A stretch of 64,000 bases of DNA from Rheinheimera hassiensis. Its GTDB lineage: Bacteria > Pseudomonadota > Gammaproteobacteria > Enterobacterales > Alteromonadaceae. The stretch covers positions 384,226 through 448,225 of the forward strand of contig NZ_JAKUJZ010000003.1 in assembly GCF_022436675.1 (NCBI RefSeq). Direction: 5' to 3'. Both the position numbers and the translations under genes were made by a program. Positions 25,607 through 36,499 of the stretch are shown piece after piece (the first letter of the stretch is position 1; each line of letters starts with the position of its first letter). Under the pieces are notes generated by a model, which searched no databases, was not told where the DNA came from, and worked only from the letters and a program-made list of their open reading frames with translations.

Positions 25607-26672
25607 AAATTAAGTCTCCGGCTTTATAACTACGTGATGCAACTTTGCCCTGAATAGCCCAATACTTGTAAGGGCTATCACCAGTGCCGGGTCTCTTCAC
25701 TGCCAGATCATCGGCAGTTAACATATGGCCGGAAGCTATATCACGTGCAGCAACTATGCTTTTTCTGGCTGCCGCTTTATTTTTAATTTCTGACGGCCTT
25801 GGCCCTTTAATACCATCGCCCAGTGTCAACTCGATAGCACGAATCGCCTGAACCATAGCTTTTAGCTCGAATGGGTCTAACGAGGCTCTATGATCCGGAC
25901 CTTCCATATTTTTATCCAGCGTAAAATGCTTTTCTATCAAGCCGGCACCACGGGCCACTGCTGCCACCGGTACCCAAATGCCCTCGCTATGATCGGAGTA
26001 ACCAATAGCCAGGCCAAAAGCTGCAGCAATAGTATCCATTGCCCGTAAGTTAATATCTGCCAAAGGAGCGGGATATTCAGTAGTGCAATGCAATACAGTG
26101 ACTTTTTGCTTTAATGCAGCTTGACCCTCAACAGAAAAATAAGCAGCCTGAAACGCCTCGACTGACGGCTGTGCATCTGCCGCAGCGGTATAACCAAACG
26201 CAATAACGCCAAGTACCGCCTCAATATCTGCCAAGGTTGCCATACCGGTAGAAACGATAAGGTCGCAACCGGTGCGGGCGTGCTGTAACACTAAAGGTGC
26301 ATTGGTAATTTCACCGGAAGGAATTTTCAACCGTGTTAAGCCCAGATCATTAACCAAAAAATCCAGACTTTCACTGTCAAAAGCAGTCGACAGGAATTCA
26401 ATACCCAACTTATTACAGTAGGCAACTAACTGATGATGTGCATCATAGCTAAGCTCTAACCGGCTTAGCATCGCCAGTTGTGATTCCTGTTTACCGGTAT
26501 TGGTAACCTGGTAATCTGCCTGTAACGCTTGTGCTGTTACCAGGTTTTTCGCCTTAAATGTCTGAAATTTAACAATATCAGCACCGGCAGCATAAGCAGC
26601 ATCTACCAGCTTGAACGCCAGCTGTTCGTCACCATTATGGTTAACACCGGCTTCAGCAATAATGAGCGTCAT
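25599..26672 (-). CDS. legI: Legionaminic acid synthase (NeuB family)
   Basis: Condenses a 2,4-diacetamido-6-deoxymannose-type sugar with phosphoenolpyruvate to the nonulosonic acid. A TIM barrel starts with LIIAEAGVNHNGD and continues with VKFQTFKA, IPSGEITNAPL, HCTTEYPAP and YSDHSEGI. A C-terminal SAF antifreeze-like domain follows (KSIVAARDIASGHMLTADDLAVKRPG). The ATG at 26672 (357 residues) lies next to the legG stop; a GTG at 26681 is also possible. It sits in a continuous legB-to-legF set. Confidence 0.92.
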   Translation of the reverse strand: MTLIIAEAGVNHNGDEQLAFKLVDAAYAAGADIVKFQTFKAKNLVTAQALQADYQVTNTGKQESQLAMLSRLELSYDAHHQLVAYCNKLGIEFLSTAFDSESLDFLVNDLGLTRLKIPSGEITNAPLVLQHARTGCDLIVSTGMATLADIEAVLGVIAFGYTAAADAQPSVEAFQAAYFSVEGQAALKQKVTVLHCTTEYPAPLADINLRAMDTIAAAFGLAIGYSDHSEGIWVPVAAVARGAGLIEKHFTLDKNMEGPDHRASLDPFELKAMVQAIRAIELTLGDGIKGPRPSEIKNKAAARKSIVAARDIASGHMLTADDLAVKRPGTGDSPYKYWAIQGKVASRSYKAGDLIFE

Positions 26673-26673
26673 A

Positions 26674-27837
26674 TTATTCACTTACCTTTACATCGTGGAA
26701 TGTCTTAACTGCATTAAATGATAAAGATTTTAGCATCTGTATTACCTGGCGGCTGGCGTCACCCTGGCCGTAAGGGTTATGTATTTTCTCATCAACTGAT
26801 TTATATTCACGCTTTAATGCTATCGAAATCGCGTTGCTAATTGAGGCCGTGTCTGCATCACAATGCAGCACGCTTTTTGCTGCCAGGCGGCCTTTTTGCC
26901 GCATGCCAATATTTACCGTAGGTACATCCATTGCCGGCACTTCAATAATGCCACTGGACGAGTTACCTATTACAACTGCGGCATGTTTAATGGCACTAAG
27001 GTAACGGGCGTGGCCTAAAGACGGGATTGCCAATACACGCCCGGGTTGCCTGGAGGCATAGGCCTCCAGTAACGGAATAATACGCCGGCCACCATCATCG
27101 GCATTGGGGTAAGTGATGATGATCTGCAACTGCGGGTACTGGTCCAATGCTTCCAGCAGAGCCTTAAAGGCGATTTCCGGCTCTTCTGCAGCTAATGTTA
27201 CCGGATGATAAGTGACAACCGCATAAGGCTGACGCAAAGGAAACTTTAATGACGTTGCCAGCTCTGCAACTGACAAAAAGCTGCCACGTTTAAAATGATC
27301 CAGGCCGATAGCACCAACATTAAACACCCGCCCGGGCGCTTCACCCAATTGGATCACCCGCTGCCGATACTCCGCGGTAGCTGTAGCATGTAAATAACTT
27401 AACTTGGTAATAGCATGGCGAATAGCATCATCGTATGCACCTTCGGTAATTTCACCACCGTGTAAATGCAATACAGGAATACGTAATATCATCGCAGTTT
27501 GTGCCGCAGCAAGTGCTTCGAACCGATCACCCAGAATAACCAGTACATCCGGTTTTAGCCGTGCCAGTGCATCAGCGAAACCCAGCACCCCCAGCCCCAT
27601 GCTTTTGGCCGTGCCGACAGCAGAGTCTGATGACAGCAAAATCTCTATTTTCTCGTCAATATGAAAGCCGTCTTGCTCTATCTGTTGATAAGTAAGGCCA
27701 AACTCCGGCGACAAGTGCATGCCGGATACCAATAACTGCAAAGCTAGTTCTGTATCTGCCTGGATATCTTTCAGCAACCAATACAGCAAACCGTATTCGG
27801 CCCGGGTGCCGGTAAAAACTGCAACTTTTTTAGCCAT
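26674..27837 (-). CDS. legG: Hydrolysing nucleotide-sugar 2-epimerase (LegG/NeuC type)
   Basis: A 387-residue GT-B-fold epimerase that removes the nucleotide and inverts C2 to give the free mannose-type sugar for LegI. It has the N-terminal FTGTRAEYGLLYWLLKDI, then LHLHGGEITEGAYDDAIRHAITKLSYLH and, near the C-terminus, VIGNSSSGIIEVPA. These are hallmarks of NeuC/LegG rather than of the non-hydrolysing WecB, which is separate at 44428-45561. It overlaps legC by eight bases. Confidence 0.92.
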   Translation of the reverse strand: MAKKVAVFTGTRAEYGLLYWLLKDIQADTELALQLLVSGMHLSPEFGLTYQQIEQDGFHIDEKIEILLSSDSAVGTAKSMGLGVLGFADALARLKPDVLVILGDRFEALAAAQTAMILRIPVLHLHGGEITEGAYDDAIRHAITKLSYLHATATAEYRQRVIQLGEAPGRVFNVGAIGLDHFKRGSFLSVAELATSLKFPLRQPYAVVTYHPVTLAAEEPEIAFKALLEALDQYPQLQIIITYPNADDGGRRIIPLLEAYASRQPGRVLAIPSLGHARYLSAIKHAAVVIGNSSSGIIEVPAMDVPTVNIGMRQKGRLAAKSVLHCDADTASISNAISIALKREYKSVDEKIHNPYGQGDASRQVIQMLKSLSFNAVKTFHDVKVSE

Positions 27838-28978
27838 GCTGCGCTACCGGAGAACTGGGTAAGTTAATCAAATGGCCTTCCAACCATTCTGATACCACCA
27901 GGCTATCTCTTAAGGCATGTTGAAACATCGGCAGGCGATGCATCAACTTCCAAATTGGCCTGGTCATTACCCCACTGTCATTGGTCACTTTCAGCAGCTG
28001 ATCACGGCTGGCTAAATCCGGACAAATCAGCGCATTTAGCCAGTAGTTCGACTGTGCATACTCTGGTTCTGTAACAAAGTTAAATTCTGAGTTGGCAAAG
28101 TACTGCTGGTATTGCTCTGCAATTTTACGCTTTTGTTGCAAGAAGCTTGGCAGCACTTCCATTTGCGCACAGCCCAGTGCGGCATTCAGGTTGGGTAAGC
28201 GATAGTTAAAACCAGGCTCATCATGAAAGAATTCATAAGGATGAGGTACTTTAGCCGTAGTAGTAATATGCTTGGTACGGGCCCCCAGTGCCGCATCACG
28301 GCATAACACCATGCCACCACCGCCGGTGGTAATAATCTTATTACCATTAAAGCTCAGCGCACCAAGCTCGCCTATGGTGCCGGTATGTTTACCTTTGTAA
28401 TATGAACCGAGGCTTTCCGCGGCATCTTCTACAAGGATAATGTTCCATTTTTGACATATCGCTACTAACTCATCGAGTTCTGCCGGATGACCGAAAGTAT
28501 GCATCGGCACCACCGCACTGATGCGGCGCTTATTGGCTTTATGAAAACAACCGGTTTCATTGCAAAAGGCATTTTCAGTTAAATAGTTGTCTAACGCCAC
28601 CGGGCATAACGACAAGCTGACTTTGGCTACATCGACAAATATCGGTTCAGCGCCCATATGATATAAAGCATTACAGGTCGCCACAAAGGTAAGCGCCTGA
28701 GTAATCACATAATCACCTTGCTTTACACCGGCCATATACAGTGCTGCGTGCAATGCTGCGGTACCGTTTACTGTCGCAACTGCTTTCGATGTACCGGTAA
28801 AGCCTTCCATTTTCCGTTCAAATTCATCAACAAACTTGCCTACGCTTGAAACAAAGGTGCTTTCGATTGTTTCACTAACGTACTTCAGTTCGTTGCCGGC
28901 AAACGTTGGCGCGTGCAACGGAATAAATTCATTGCTTTGATAAAGCTCACGGATAAAACCAACAAGGGCTGCGCTCAT
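27830..28978 (-). CDS. legC: PLP aminotransferase for nucleotide-4-keto sugar (LegC)
   Basis: A DegT/DnrJ/EryC1-type aminotransferase of 382 residues. It has PLHAPTFAGNELKYV at the N-terminus, the FVATCNALYHMGAEPIFVDV fold-type I core, VEDAAESLGS for PLP binding, and the Schiff-base Lys in LSFNGNKIITTGGGG near residue 195. It would aminate C4 of the 4-keto-6-deoxy sugar from LegB, whose gene starts nine bases upstream. A second aminotransferase of the same superfamily (wbpE) occurs at 31471-32598. Confidence 0.92.
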   Translation of the reverse strand: MSAALVGFIRELYQSNEFIPLHAPTFAGNELKYVSETIESTFVSSVGKFVDEFERKMEGFTGTSKAVATVNGTAALHAALYMAGVKQGDYVITQALTFVATCNALYHMGAEPIFVDVAKVSLSLCPVALDNYLTENAFCNETGCFHKANKRRISAVVPMHTFGHPAELDELVAICQKWNIILVEDAAESLGSYYKGKHTGTIGELGALSFNGNKIITTGGGGMVLCRDAALGARTKHITTTAKVPHPYEFFHDEPGFNYRLPNLNAALGCAQMEVLPSFLQQKRKIAEQYQQYFANSEFNFVTEPEYAQSNYWLNALICPDLASRDQLLKVTNDSGVMTRPIWKLMHRLPMFQHALRDSLVVSEWLEGHLINLPSSPVAQHG

Positions 28979-28986
28979 AATAGGGC

Positions 28987-30177
28987 CTACATCTTACTGT
29001 CTAAGTATTTGCCTGTTTCTTTGTGACCAAAGTCAGGGATCATTTTGTGGAACAACTCAACCAATTGAGGTTTGGTCCAGGCTTTTTGCTGCTTCATTTG
29101 GGCGATTTCCTGCTCGAACAAGCTAAGCAACTCAGGCTGAAACAGCGGTTCGTTTTTTATTACGCCGAGGTTTTCAAACCTCTGCATATCAAGCACTTCA
29201 TTGTCGGTAAAGAACTCTTCGAAATCTTTTTCACCGGTAGTATCACTGGAGGTGAACAAGCATGGCCACTTGCCTTGTTGCGGCAAGGTTTTAACCAATT
29301 CGCGAGCTTCATCTTCAGTGCTGCAAAGATGCGGCTGATAACCTAACTGCTGTAAATATTTTACGGCAATATCGGCAAAGGTGATTAAATGCAGTGCTTC
29401 AGAGAGTTTTGGGAAAAAGATATCGCGGTTCTCGCCAAAAATGCACGACATCAGGCAAAGCTCACCGGATTCTTGTGGTGTGACAAAGTAACGTTTTATG
29501 TCATTCGGCGCGACGATTGGCTGACGCTTTTGAATACGCTGGTTAAAACCATGCAACAAAGAACCGTCTGAAAAAGCGACATTGGCAAAACGGGCGGTGG
29601 AAATAGCGATATCTTTGCTGCGGCGCATCAGAAACATTTCCATAATACGCTTAGACGCACCCATCATATTGACCGGGTTAGCGGCCTTATCTGTTGACAC
29701 ACAAAAATACTTTTTCACTCCTTTAGCAACAGATTGGGCAATGGTTTTGTCGGTATTAAACACATTAACATCAATCATCCGCATCAGCGTAAAGGCGTCT
29801 TTTTCGCTGCGAACATGCTTTAGCGCAGACAAGTTAAGCACATAGTCAAACTCACCGTCAGCTTCGATAAAGGCATCATACTCAACAGAGCCTATATCCA
29901 ACGCAAAGGTTTGAAAATCACCGTTGATATAACCGAAAGAACTGCGAATATCCCGCACCAATTCGACCATGTTGTTTTCACTGATATCAACTACATGCAG
30001 CTTTTTTGGATTGCGCTTAAAAATCTCTTTTGTCACAGCCTGGCCAATAGAGCCTGCGCCGCCTAAAACTAAAAATGAGGATGAAGAGACAATCTCATTT
30101 AATTGAAGCTCAAAAGACTTTATATCTGTGGAGAAAAGTGGTGATGTCCGACCTATCATCGCTAATATACTATACAT
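28987..30177 (-). CDS. legB: Nucleotide-GlcNAc 4,6-dehydratase, LegB type
   Basis: First committed enzyme of the Leg pathway; makes the 4-keto-6-deoxy sugar. The 396-residue soluble SDR has the loop LVLGGAGSIGQAVTKEI near residue 36 and CVSTDKAANPVNMMGASKR with Met and Lys of the dehydratase active site near 170. A C-terminal extension of about 80 residues makes it longer than PseB (about 330). That longer form matches the Campylobacter LegB that uses GDP-GlcNAc, consistent with ptmE in this operon. The GGAG site five bases before ATG 30177 fixes the start, directly after wzx. Confidence 0.92.
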   Translation of the reverse strand: MYSILAMIGRTSPLFSTDIKSFELQLNEIVSSSSFLVLGGAGSIGQAVTKEIFKRNPKKLHVVDISENNMVELVRDIRSSFGYINGDFQTFALDIGSVEYDAFIEADGEFDYVLNLSALKHVRSEKDAFTLMRMIDVNVFNTDKTIAQSVAKGVKKYFCVSTDKAANPVNMMGASKRIMEMFLMRRSKDIAISTARFANVAFSDGSLLHGFNQRIQKRQPIVAPNDIKRYFVTPQESGELCLMSCIFGENRDIFFPKLSEALHLITFADIAVKYLQQLGYQPHLCSTEDEARELVKTLPQQGKWPCLFTSSDTTGEKDFEEFFTDNEVLDMQRFENLGVIKNEPLFQPELLSLFEQEIAQMKQQKAWTKPQLVELFHKMIPDFGHKETGKYLDSKM

Positions 30178-30185
30178 ATAAACTC

Positions 30186-31484
30186 CTAAATCATCCGGCC
30201 TGCGCTAAACCAAGGCATTGAATGTCTTCTGGCGGCTAAAAGCCAGGTAAAAATAAATTGAATAAACATAGAAATACAAAACGACAACGCAGCACCTTTT
30301 ATCCCCATGACAGGCAAAAGCAGCACTAACAACAAAAGATTAATTAAACCAGCACTTATAGTAATCAAGGACAAGAGACCAACCCTTTTCGAATAAAACA
30401 CATAGTTAGTCACCATCAAATACATACCACCGAATATCTGCCCAGCTACAAGATAACCGACTACATCCCCCGCCGCACTGTACTTTTCGCCGGCGATAAA
30501 AATAAGAATGGCAGGGCCAATCAGAAACGCCAACGGAATCAATGCTAAAAGAAAGCCATAATAAAGATAGGTGTATCGAACTATTTTTCCATGCAAATCA
30601 GTCCTTCCTGAGCTCAGATTGGAATAAAGCCAAGGCGCAAAAGCTCTGTTGAAAGAGTCAAATATGATGGCTAAACCCATGGCTAGCTGCACAGCAACCA
30701 TATAAAAACCCGTACTTTCTGCCCCCAGATGCGAGTTTATAAAAAACCTGTCTGCGGCACTGACTAAAAAGGCACCGGAAACGTGTGGAATAAGTGGAAC
30801 CCCAAACTTTAACGCTTCCTCTAAATAGTCTTTTCTAAAACGCCAAAATGTCAGCAAGCCATCAAACTTTAAAGAACCAAAAGCAAAAAAACCTATAGCA
30901 ACTGAAGATAATACTATCGCTAAGATGCGGCCATCAGCCCCTTGAGTCAGCGAAACAACAAATAGAAGACTGAGCGTTAAATTTAAAACTGTACGAACAA
31001 GTTGGGTAAAACCATAACTGATCGCCTTATTACGAACCTGCCACTGAGTCAGGCGCAACTGAACGACAAAGTCAGCTACACAAACTGCCACAGCCAAATA
31101 CAACCAGTCTGTAGCCAGACCAGTATAAAAAGACAATTGTTCAGAAAAGGCCGTTAATACGACTAAAACCAGCAACGCTGAAAAAAGTAGGACCTGCATA
31201 CAACTACCAATAAAAGCGGATAAATCTTCATTTTCCGCTTTGTCATAGTACTTTCGTAAAGCTGCGCCCTGCACACTAACCCCAATAAAAGCCGCCATTG
31301 CCGCTATAGTGGTTTGGAACATACCCACAGCGCCATACTCTGCAGGCGACAGAGCCCTGGTTAATATCGGCAATAACACAAAAGGGATTGCCGAATTAAT
31401 CAAGTTTGATACGAGGTAGATAGCTGAGAGAGAAACAAGGCTTCGCTTAGATTCTCTTCCTGTTTCTTCGCTATTCTGTTGCAT
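30186..31484 (-). CDS. wzx: Oligosaccharide-lipid flippase
   Basis: A polysaccharide-exporter family protein of 432 residues with about twelve to fourteen hydrophobic helices. The N-terminus has FVLLPILTRALSPAEYGAVGM, which is typical of Wzx. An amphipathic segment VPLIPHVSGAFLVSAADRFFINSHLG sits mid-protein. It would flip the undecaprenyl-PP-linked repeat unit to the periplasm for the Wzy candidate. It overlaps wbpE upstream by 14 bases and is followed nine bases later by legB, linking the two sugar pathways in one transcript. Confidence 0.92.
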   Translation of the reverse strand: MQQNSEETGRESKRSLVSLSAIYLVSNLINSAIPFVLLPILTRALSPAEYGAVGMFQTTIAAMAAFIGVSVQGAALRKYYDKAENEDLSAFIGSCMQVLLFSALLVLVVLTAFSEQLSFYTGLATDWLYLAVAVCVADFVVQLRLTQWQVRNKAISYGFTQLVRTVLNLTLSLLFVVSLTQGADGRILAIVLSSVAIGFFAFGSLKFDGLLTFWRFRKDYLEEALKFGVPLIPHVSGAFLVSAADRFFINSHLGAESTGFYMVAVQLAMGLAIIFDSFNRAFAPWLYSNLSSGRTDLHGKIVRYTYLYYGFLLALIPLAFLIGPAILIFIAGEKYSAAGDVVGYLVAGQIFGGMYLMVTNYVFYSKRVGLLSLITISAGLINLLLLVLLLPVMGIKGAALSFCISMFIQFIFTWLLAARRHSMPWFSAGRMI

Positions 31485-32598
31485 TTGCAGTCAAAGTAAA
31501 CAGCTTACTTAGTACAGTGTTTTGAGTAGCTAGCTCCAGATACGGATGCATAGGTAAGCTAAATACTGTTTTACAAAGGCTACTGGCCACAGGGAAGTCT
31601 GCATCTGTGTGATTGAGATAGTTAAAAGCGGTTTGCTGATGCATACAAGTACCGTAGTAAATCATAGTAGGTATGCCTGCACTCTTTAGCTGACTCATCA
31701 ACAGATCTCTGGACTCTGACTTCAGCGTGTATTGCGCCCATGAACTGAGGTACCCTTCAGGTATATGGGGCGCTTCAAAGTGATTAATTAATTGTGTCGA
31801 ATAGATAGCCGCCACTTTATTACGGGCTTGCAATTCCGAAGGAAAAGCAGCCAGTTTCTCTAACAAGATAGCAGCTTGTATTGTGTCTAAACGACTATTT
31901 AAACCTATACGAACATTGTCGTACTTATCCTTACCCTTACCATGCACACGGTAAGAACGGAATAATGCTGCATAATCGTCGTTGTTAGTGAATATCGCGC
32001 CACCATCACCATAACAGCCCAACGGCTTAGCAGGGAAAAAACTGGTAGTAGCAATATCACCAAAGCTACCTGCTCGCTTGCCATTTATTTCACCGCCAAA
32101 TCCCTGAGCAGCATCTTCGATCAATTTAAGTTGATACTTAGCTGCAATCTTTTCCAGCTCAGGATAATTAGCTGGCAGGCCAAATAAATCGACCGCGATA
32201 ATCGCTCTGGGCGTTAGCTTGCCTTCTTGCAGTACACGCTCAATTTGCTGCTCAAGATGCTGCGCAGATATGTTAAAGGTGTGTCTGTCTGAGTCAATAA
32301 ACACCGGCGTAGCACCAGCATAGGCAATGACTTCTGCTGTAGCAAAAAAAGTAAAGGTAGGACAAAATACCGCATCGGCAGGTTTAATATCCAGTACCAT
32401 CATGGCCAATTGCAGTGCATCTGTGCCGTTGGCACAGCTGATACAGTGTTTGACACCGACGTAGTCGGCCAATTGCTGCTCTAACTGCTCCACTTCCGGC
32501 CCCATAATATAAATGCCGTGGTCTAGCACTGCCTGAATACGCTTATCGATACGCTGTTTTAAATGCTGATACTGTGCTGCCAGATCAATAAACTGCAT
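31471..32598 (-). CDS. wbpE: PLP aminotransferase of diacetamido-uronate pathway (WbpE)
   Basis: A DegT/DnrJ/EryC1-family aminotransferase of about 375 residues that would aminate the 3-keto group made by WbpB. It has FIDLAAQYQHLKQRID at the start, then HCISCANGTDALQLAMMVL, LIEDAAQGFGGE and the Schiff-base Lys in TSFFPAKPLGCYGDGG. The ATG at 32598, with AAGG nine bases before it, is preferred over the TTG at 32607. The order wbpA-wbpB-wbpD-wbpE is the same set as in Pseudomonas and Bordetella. Confidence 0.92.
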   Translation of the reverse strand: MQFIDLAAQYQHLKQRIDKRIQAVLDHGIYIMGPEVEQLEQQLADYVGVKHCISCANGTDALQLAMMVLDIKPADAVFCPTFTFFATAEVIAYAGATPVFIDSDRHTFNISAQHLEQQIERVLQEGKLTPRAIIAVDLFGLPANYPELEKIAAKYQLKLIEDAAQGFGGEINGKRAGSFGDIATTSFFPAKPLGCYGDGGAIFTNNDDYAALFRSYRVHGKGKDKYDNVRIGLNSRLDTIQAAILLEKLAAFPSELQARNKVAAIYSTQLINHFEAPHIPEGYLSSWAQYTLKSESRDLLMSQLKSAGIPTMIYYGTCMHQQTAFNYLNHTDADFPVASSLCKTVFSLPMHPYLELATQNTVLSKLFTLTANATE

Positions 32599-32599
32599 A

Positions 32600-33181
32600 C
32601 TAGCCAACCTTACTTAAAGTATTATTTTTCAAAACGTAACGGGTACCGGTATGTTGGCATAGCTCCTCGCCTGCTCCGGATACTGGCAAGTTTAAGCGCT
32701 CACCGAACTCGCTCATCCAGCCCACTTGTTTAGCAGGTACGCCAACCATAAGAGCGTAAGCAGGTACATCTTTGTTAATAACAGCCCCTGCACCAACAAA
32801 AGCAAATTCACCTATGGTTACACCACACACAATAGTGCAATTGGCGCCAAGTGTAGCCCCTTTTTTAACTAGGGTATCGCGGTATTCGTCTTTACGTTCG
32901 ATTAGCGAGCGTGGGTTATACACGTTGGTAAACACCATACTGGGGCCACAGAACACGCCCTCTTCTAAATGTACGTTGTCATACACCGACACATTGTTCT
33001 GGATTTTGCATTTGTCACCAATAGTGACTTTATTGCCGACAAAAACATTTTGACCGAGCGATACACCTTTGCCAATTTTTGCACCGCTGCAAACATGGAC
33101 AAAATGCCAGATACGGCTGGAAATACCGATAACCGCACCATCATCAATTATTGCACTTGGATGTACCTGATATTGGCTCAT
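32600..33181 (-). CDS. wbpD: UDP-GlcNAc3NA N-acetyltransferase (WbpD)
   Basis: A left-handed beta-helix acetyltransferase of 193 residues. It begins [16 protein letters not shown] and continues with repeated hexapeptides through [28 protein letters not shown] and [15 protein letters not shown]. It adds the second acetyl group, giving UDP-2,3-diacetamido-glucuronic acid. Its gene lies one base after wbpB, and wbpE begins right after it. Confidence 0.92.
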   Translation of the reverse strand: MSQYQVHPSAIIDDGAVIGISSRIWHFVHVCSGAKIGKGVSLGQNVFVGNKVTIGDKCKIQNNVSVYDNVHLEEGVFCGPSMVFTNVYNPRSLIERKDEYRDTLVKKGATLGANCTIVCGVTIGEFAFVGAGAVINKDVPAYALMVGVPAKQVGWMSEFGERLNLPVSGAGEELCQHTGTRYVLKNNTLSKVG

Positions 33182-33182
33182 G

Positions 33183-35422
<2,240 letters not shown>

Positions 35423-35449
35423 AGAATTCATCAACAACACCTAACAAAA

Positions 35450-36370
35450 CTAATTTTTAGAGAAAAAATAACGCACTAGCACAATCAAGCAAGACAGCCC
35501 ACCACCAAGAACCGCTGCTATGAGTACTATCAAAGAGCGCCGTGGGCTGTCTTTAGTTTCAGGTACGAGAGGAGAGTCGATAGTCTTGAACACATATTCA
35601 TCCCGCACATTAGCCAACATTAAAGTTTGCATTTGTTGCTCAATTAATGAAAACAACGTAATCCTTAAATCTGCAACATTGGTTTCAGTGAGCGTTTTAT
35701 TTAAATAAGCCAAACTACTATGCGCTTCTTCCAATTCTCTTTTACGCATTTCGTCATTAATTTCTTTGATCAGTAATGAAGCCCACTCCTGAGCTAAATA
35801 AGGGGAATAGTGTTCTACCGACAGATCAATAAGCCCAGTTTTTATATCTACAGAAACCGTTAGCAATTTTGACAGAACATTAAACGCTTCAATTTTAGAG
35901 GGTTTGGCTTCAAATGGAGGCGAGACCTTACGCAACCATCGCTCGTTATCTTTATCATACACTTTGGGATTTAAAAATAACTCGTTATCTTCTACCCCCC
36001 ACCCTTCAGCAGCCATCAAAGGCACATATAAATTGTATTTTTCAATAAAATAAATGAGAAAATTTCTTGATTTAAGCACCTCTACTGCGATAGCTGATTT
36101 ATCGGCTCCAACACCAGCACCCAAATTAACGCCAGCCAAAGCGGCCAAGCCGCCTAACTGACCAGGCATTTTTATACCAGAGCTACCGGAAGCCGGTATA
36201 AGTAAGGCCTCACTTTTATAGATATTAGGCAAACTCATTGCATAAAATACAGATGAAACTATAAATATGAATGTCATTGCTATGACAAACCACTTGCCAC
36301 GCCAAATAGCTACGAAAAGCTGACGCAAATCGATTTCGTCGTCGGAAGGGTGGTAACGCTGATCAGTCAT
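35450..36370 (-). CDS. wzz: Polysaccharide chain-length determinant (Wzz family)
   Basis: An inner-membrane protein of 306 residues with transmembrane helices near 28-50 and 280-302 and a periplasmic coiled-coil-containing domain between them. It begins DEIDLRQLFVAIWRGKWFVI, and the proline-rich SPLVPETKDSPRRSLIVLIAAVLGG precedes the second helix. No C-terminal tyrosine kinase domain is attached, so it is Wzz-like (PCP-1) rather than Wzc. It sits between the SLBB exporter and wbpA and would set polymer length with the Wzy candidate. Confidence 0.92.
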   Translation of the reverse strand: MTDQRYHPSDDEIDLRQLFVAIWRGKWFVIAMTFIFIVSSVFYAMSLPNIYKSEALLIPASGSSGIKMPGQLGGLAALAGVNLGAGVGADKSAIAVEVLKSRNFLIYFIEKYNLYVPLMAAEGWGVEDNELFLNPKVYDKDNERWLRKVSPPFEAKPSKIEAFNVLSKLLTVSVDIKTGLIDLSVEHYSPYLAQEWASLLIKEINDEMRKRELEEAHSSLAYLNKTLTETNVADLRITLFSLIEQQMQTLMLANVRDEYVFKTIDSPLVPETKDSPRRSLIVLIAAVLGGGLSCLIVLVRYFFSKN

Positions 36371-36461
36371 AAATTTCCTTTAAAAATGCCTCACTCGTAA
36401 GTTGCGAGCGGTAGCTAGCCGATTTGGGGCAGCAACGAGTAACTTGTCTTGGCTTAGAAGC

Positions 36462-36492
36462 CGGTTACCAGCAGCATCGCTGCTAGTAACCG
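36462..36492. other. Long hairpin between exporter and wzz genes
   Basis: Inverted repeat with arms CGGTTACCAGCAGC and GCTGCTAGTAACCG, a three-base loop and one mismatch. It lies downstream of the SLBB gene stop on the minus strand. There is no U-tract after it, so it may protect or attenuate the transcript rather than end it. Confidence 0.55.
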
Positions 36493-36499
36493 AACATTG

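Noticed and set aside
36408-36415. GCGGTAGC, resembling the core of the ops/JUMPstart element used by RfaH
   Set aside because: It lies on the plus strand, opposite to transcription of the locus, with only the short core matching and no JUMPstart flank.
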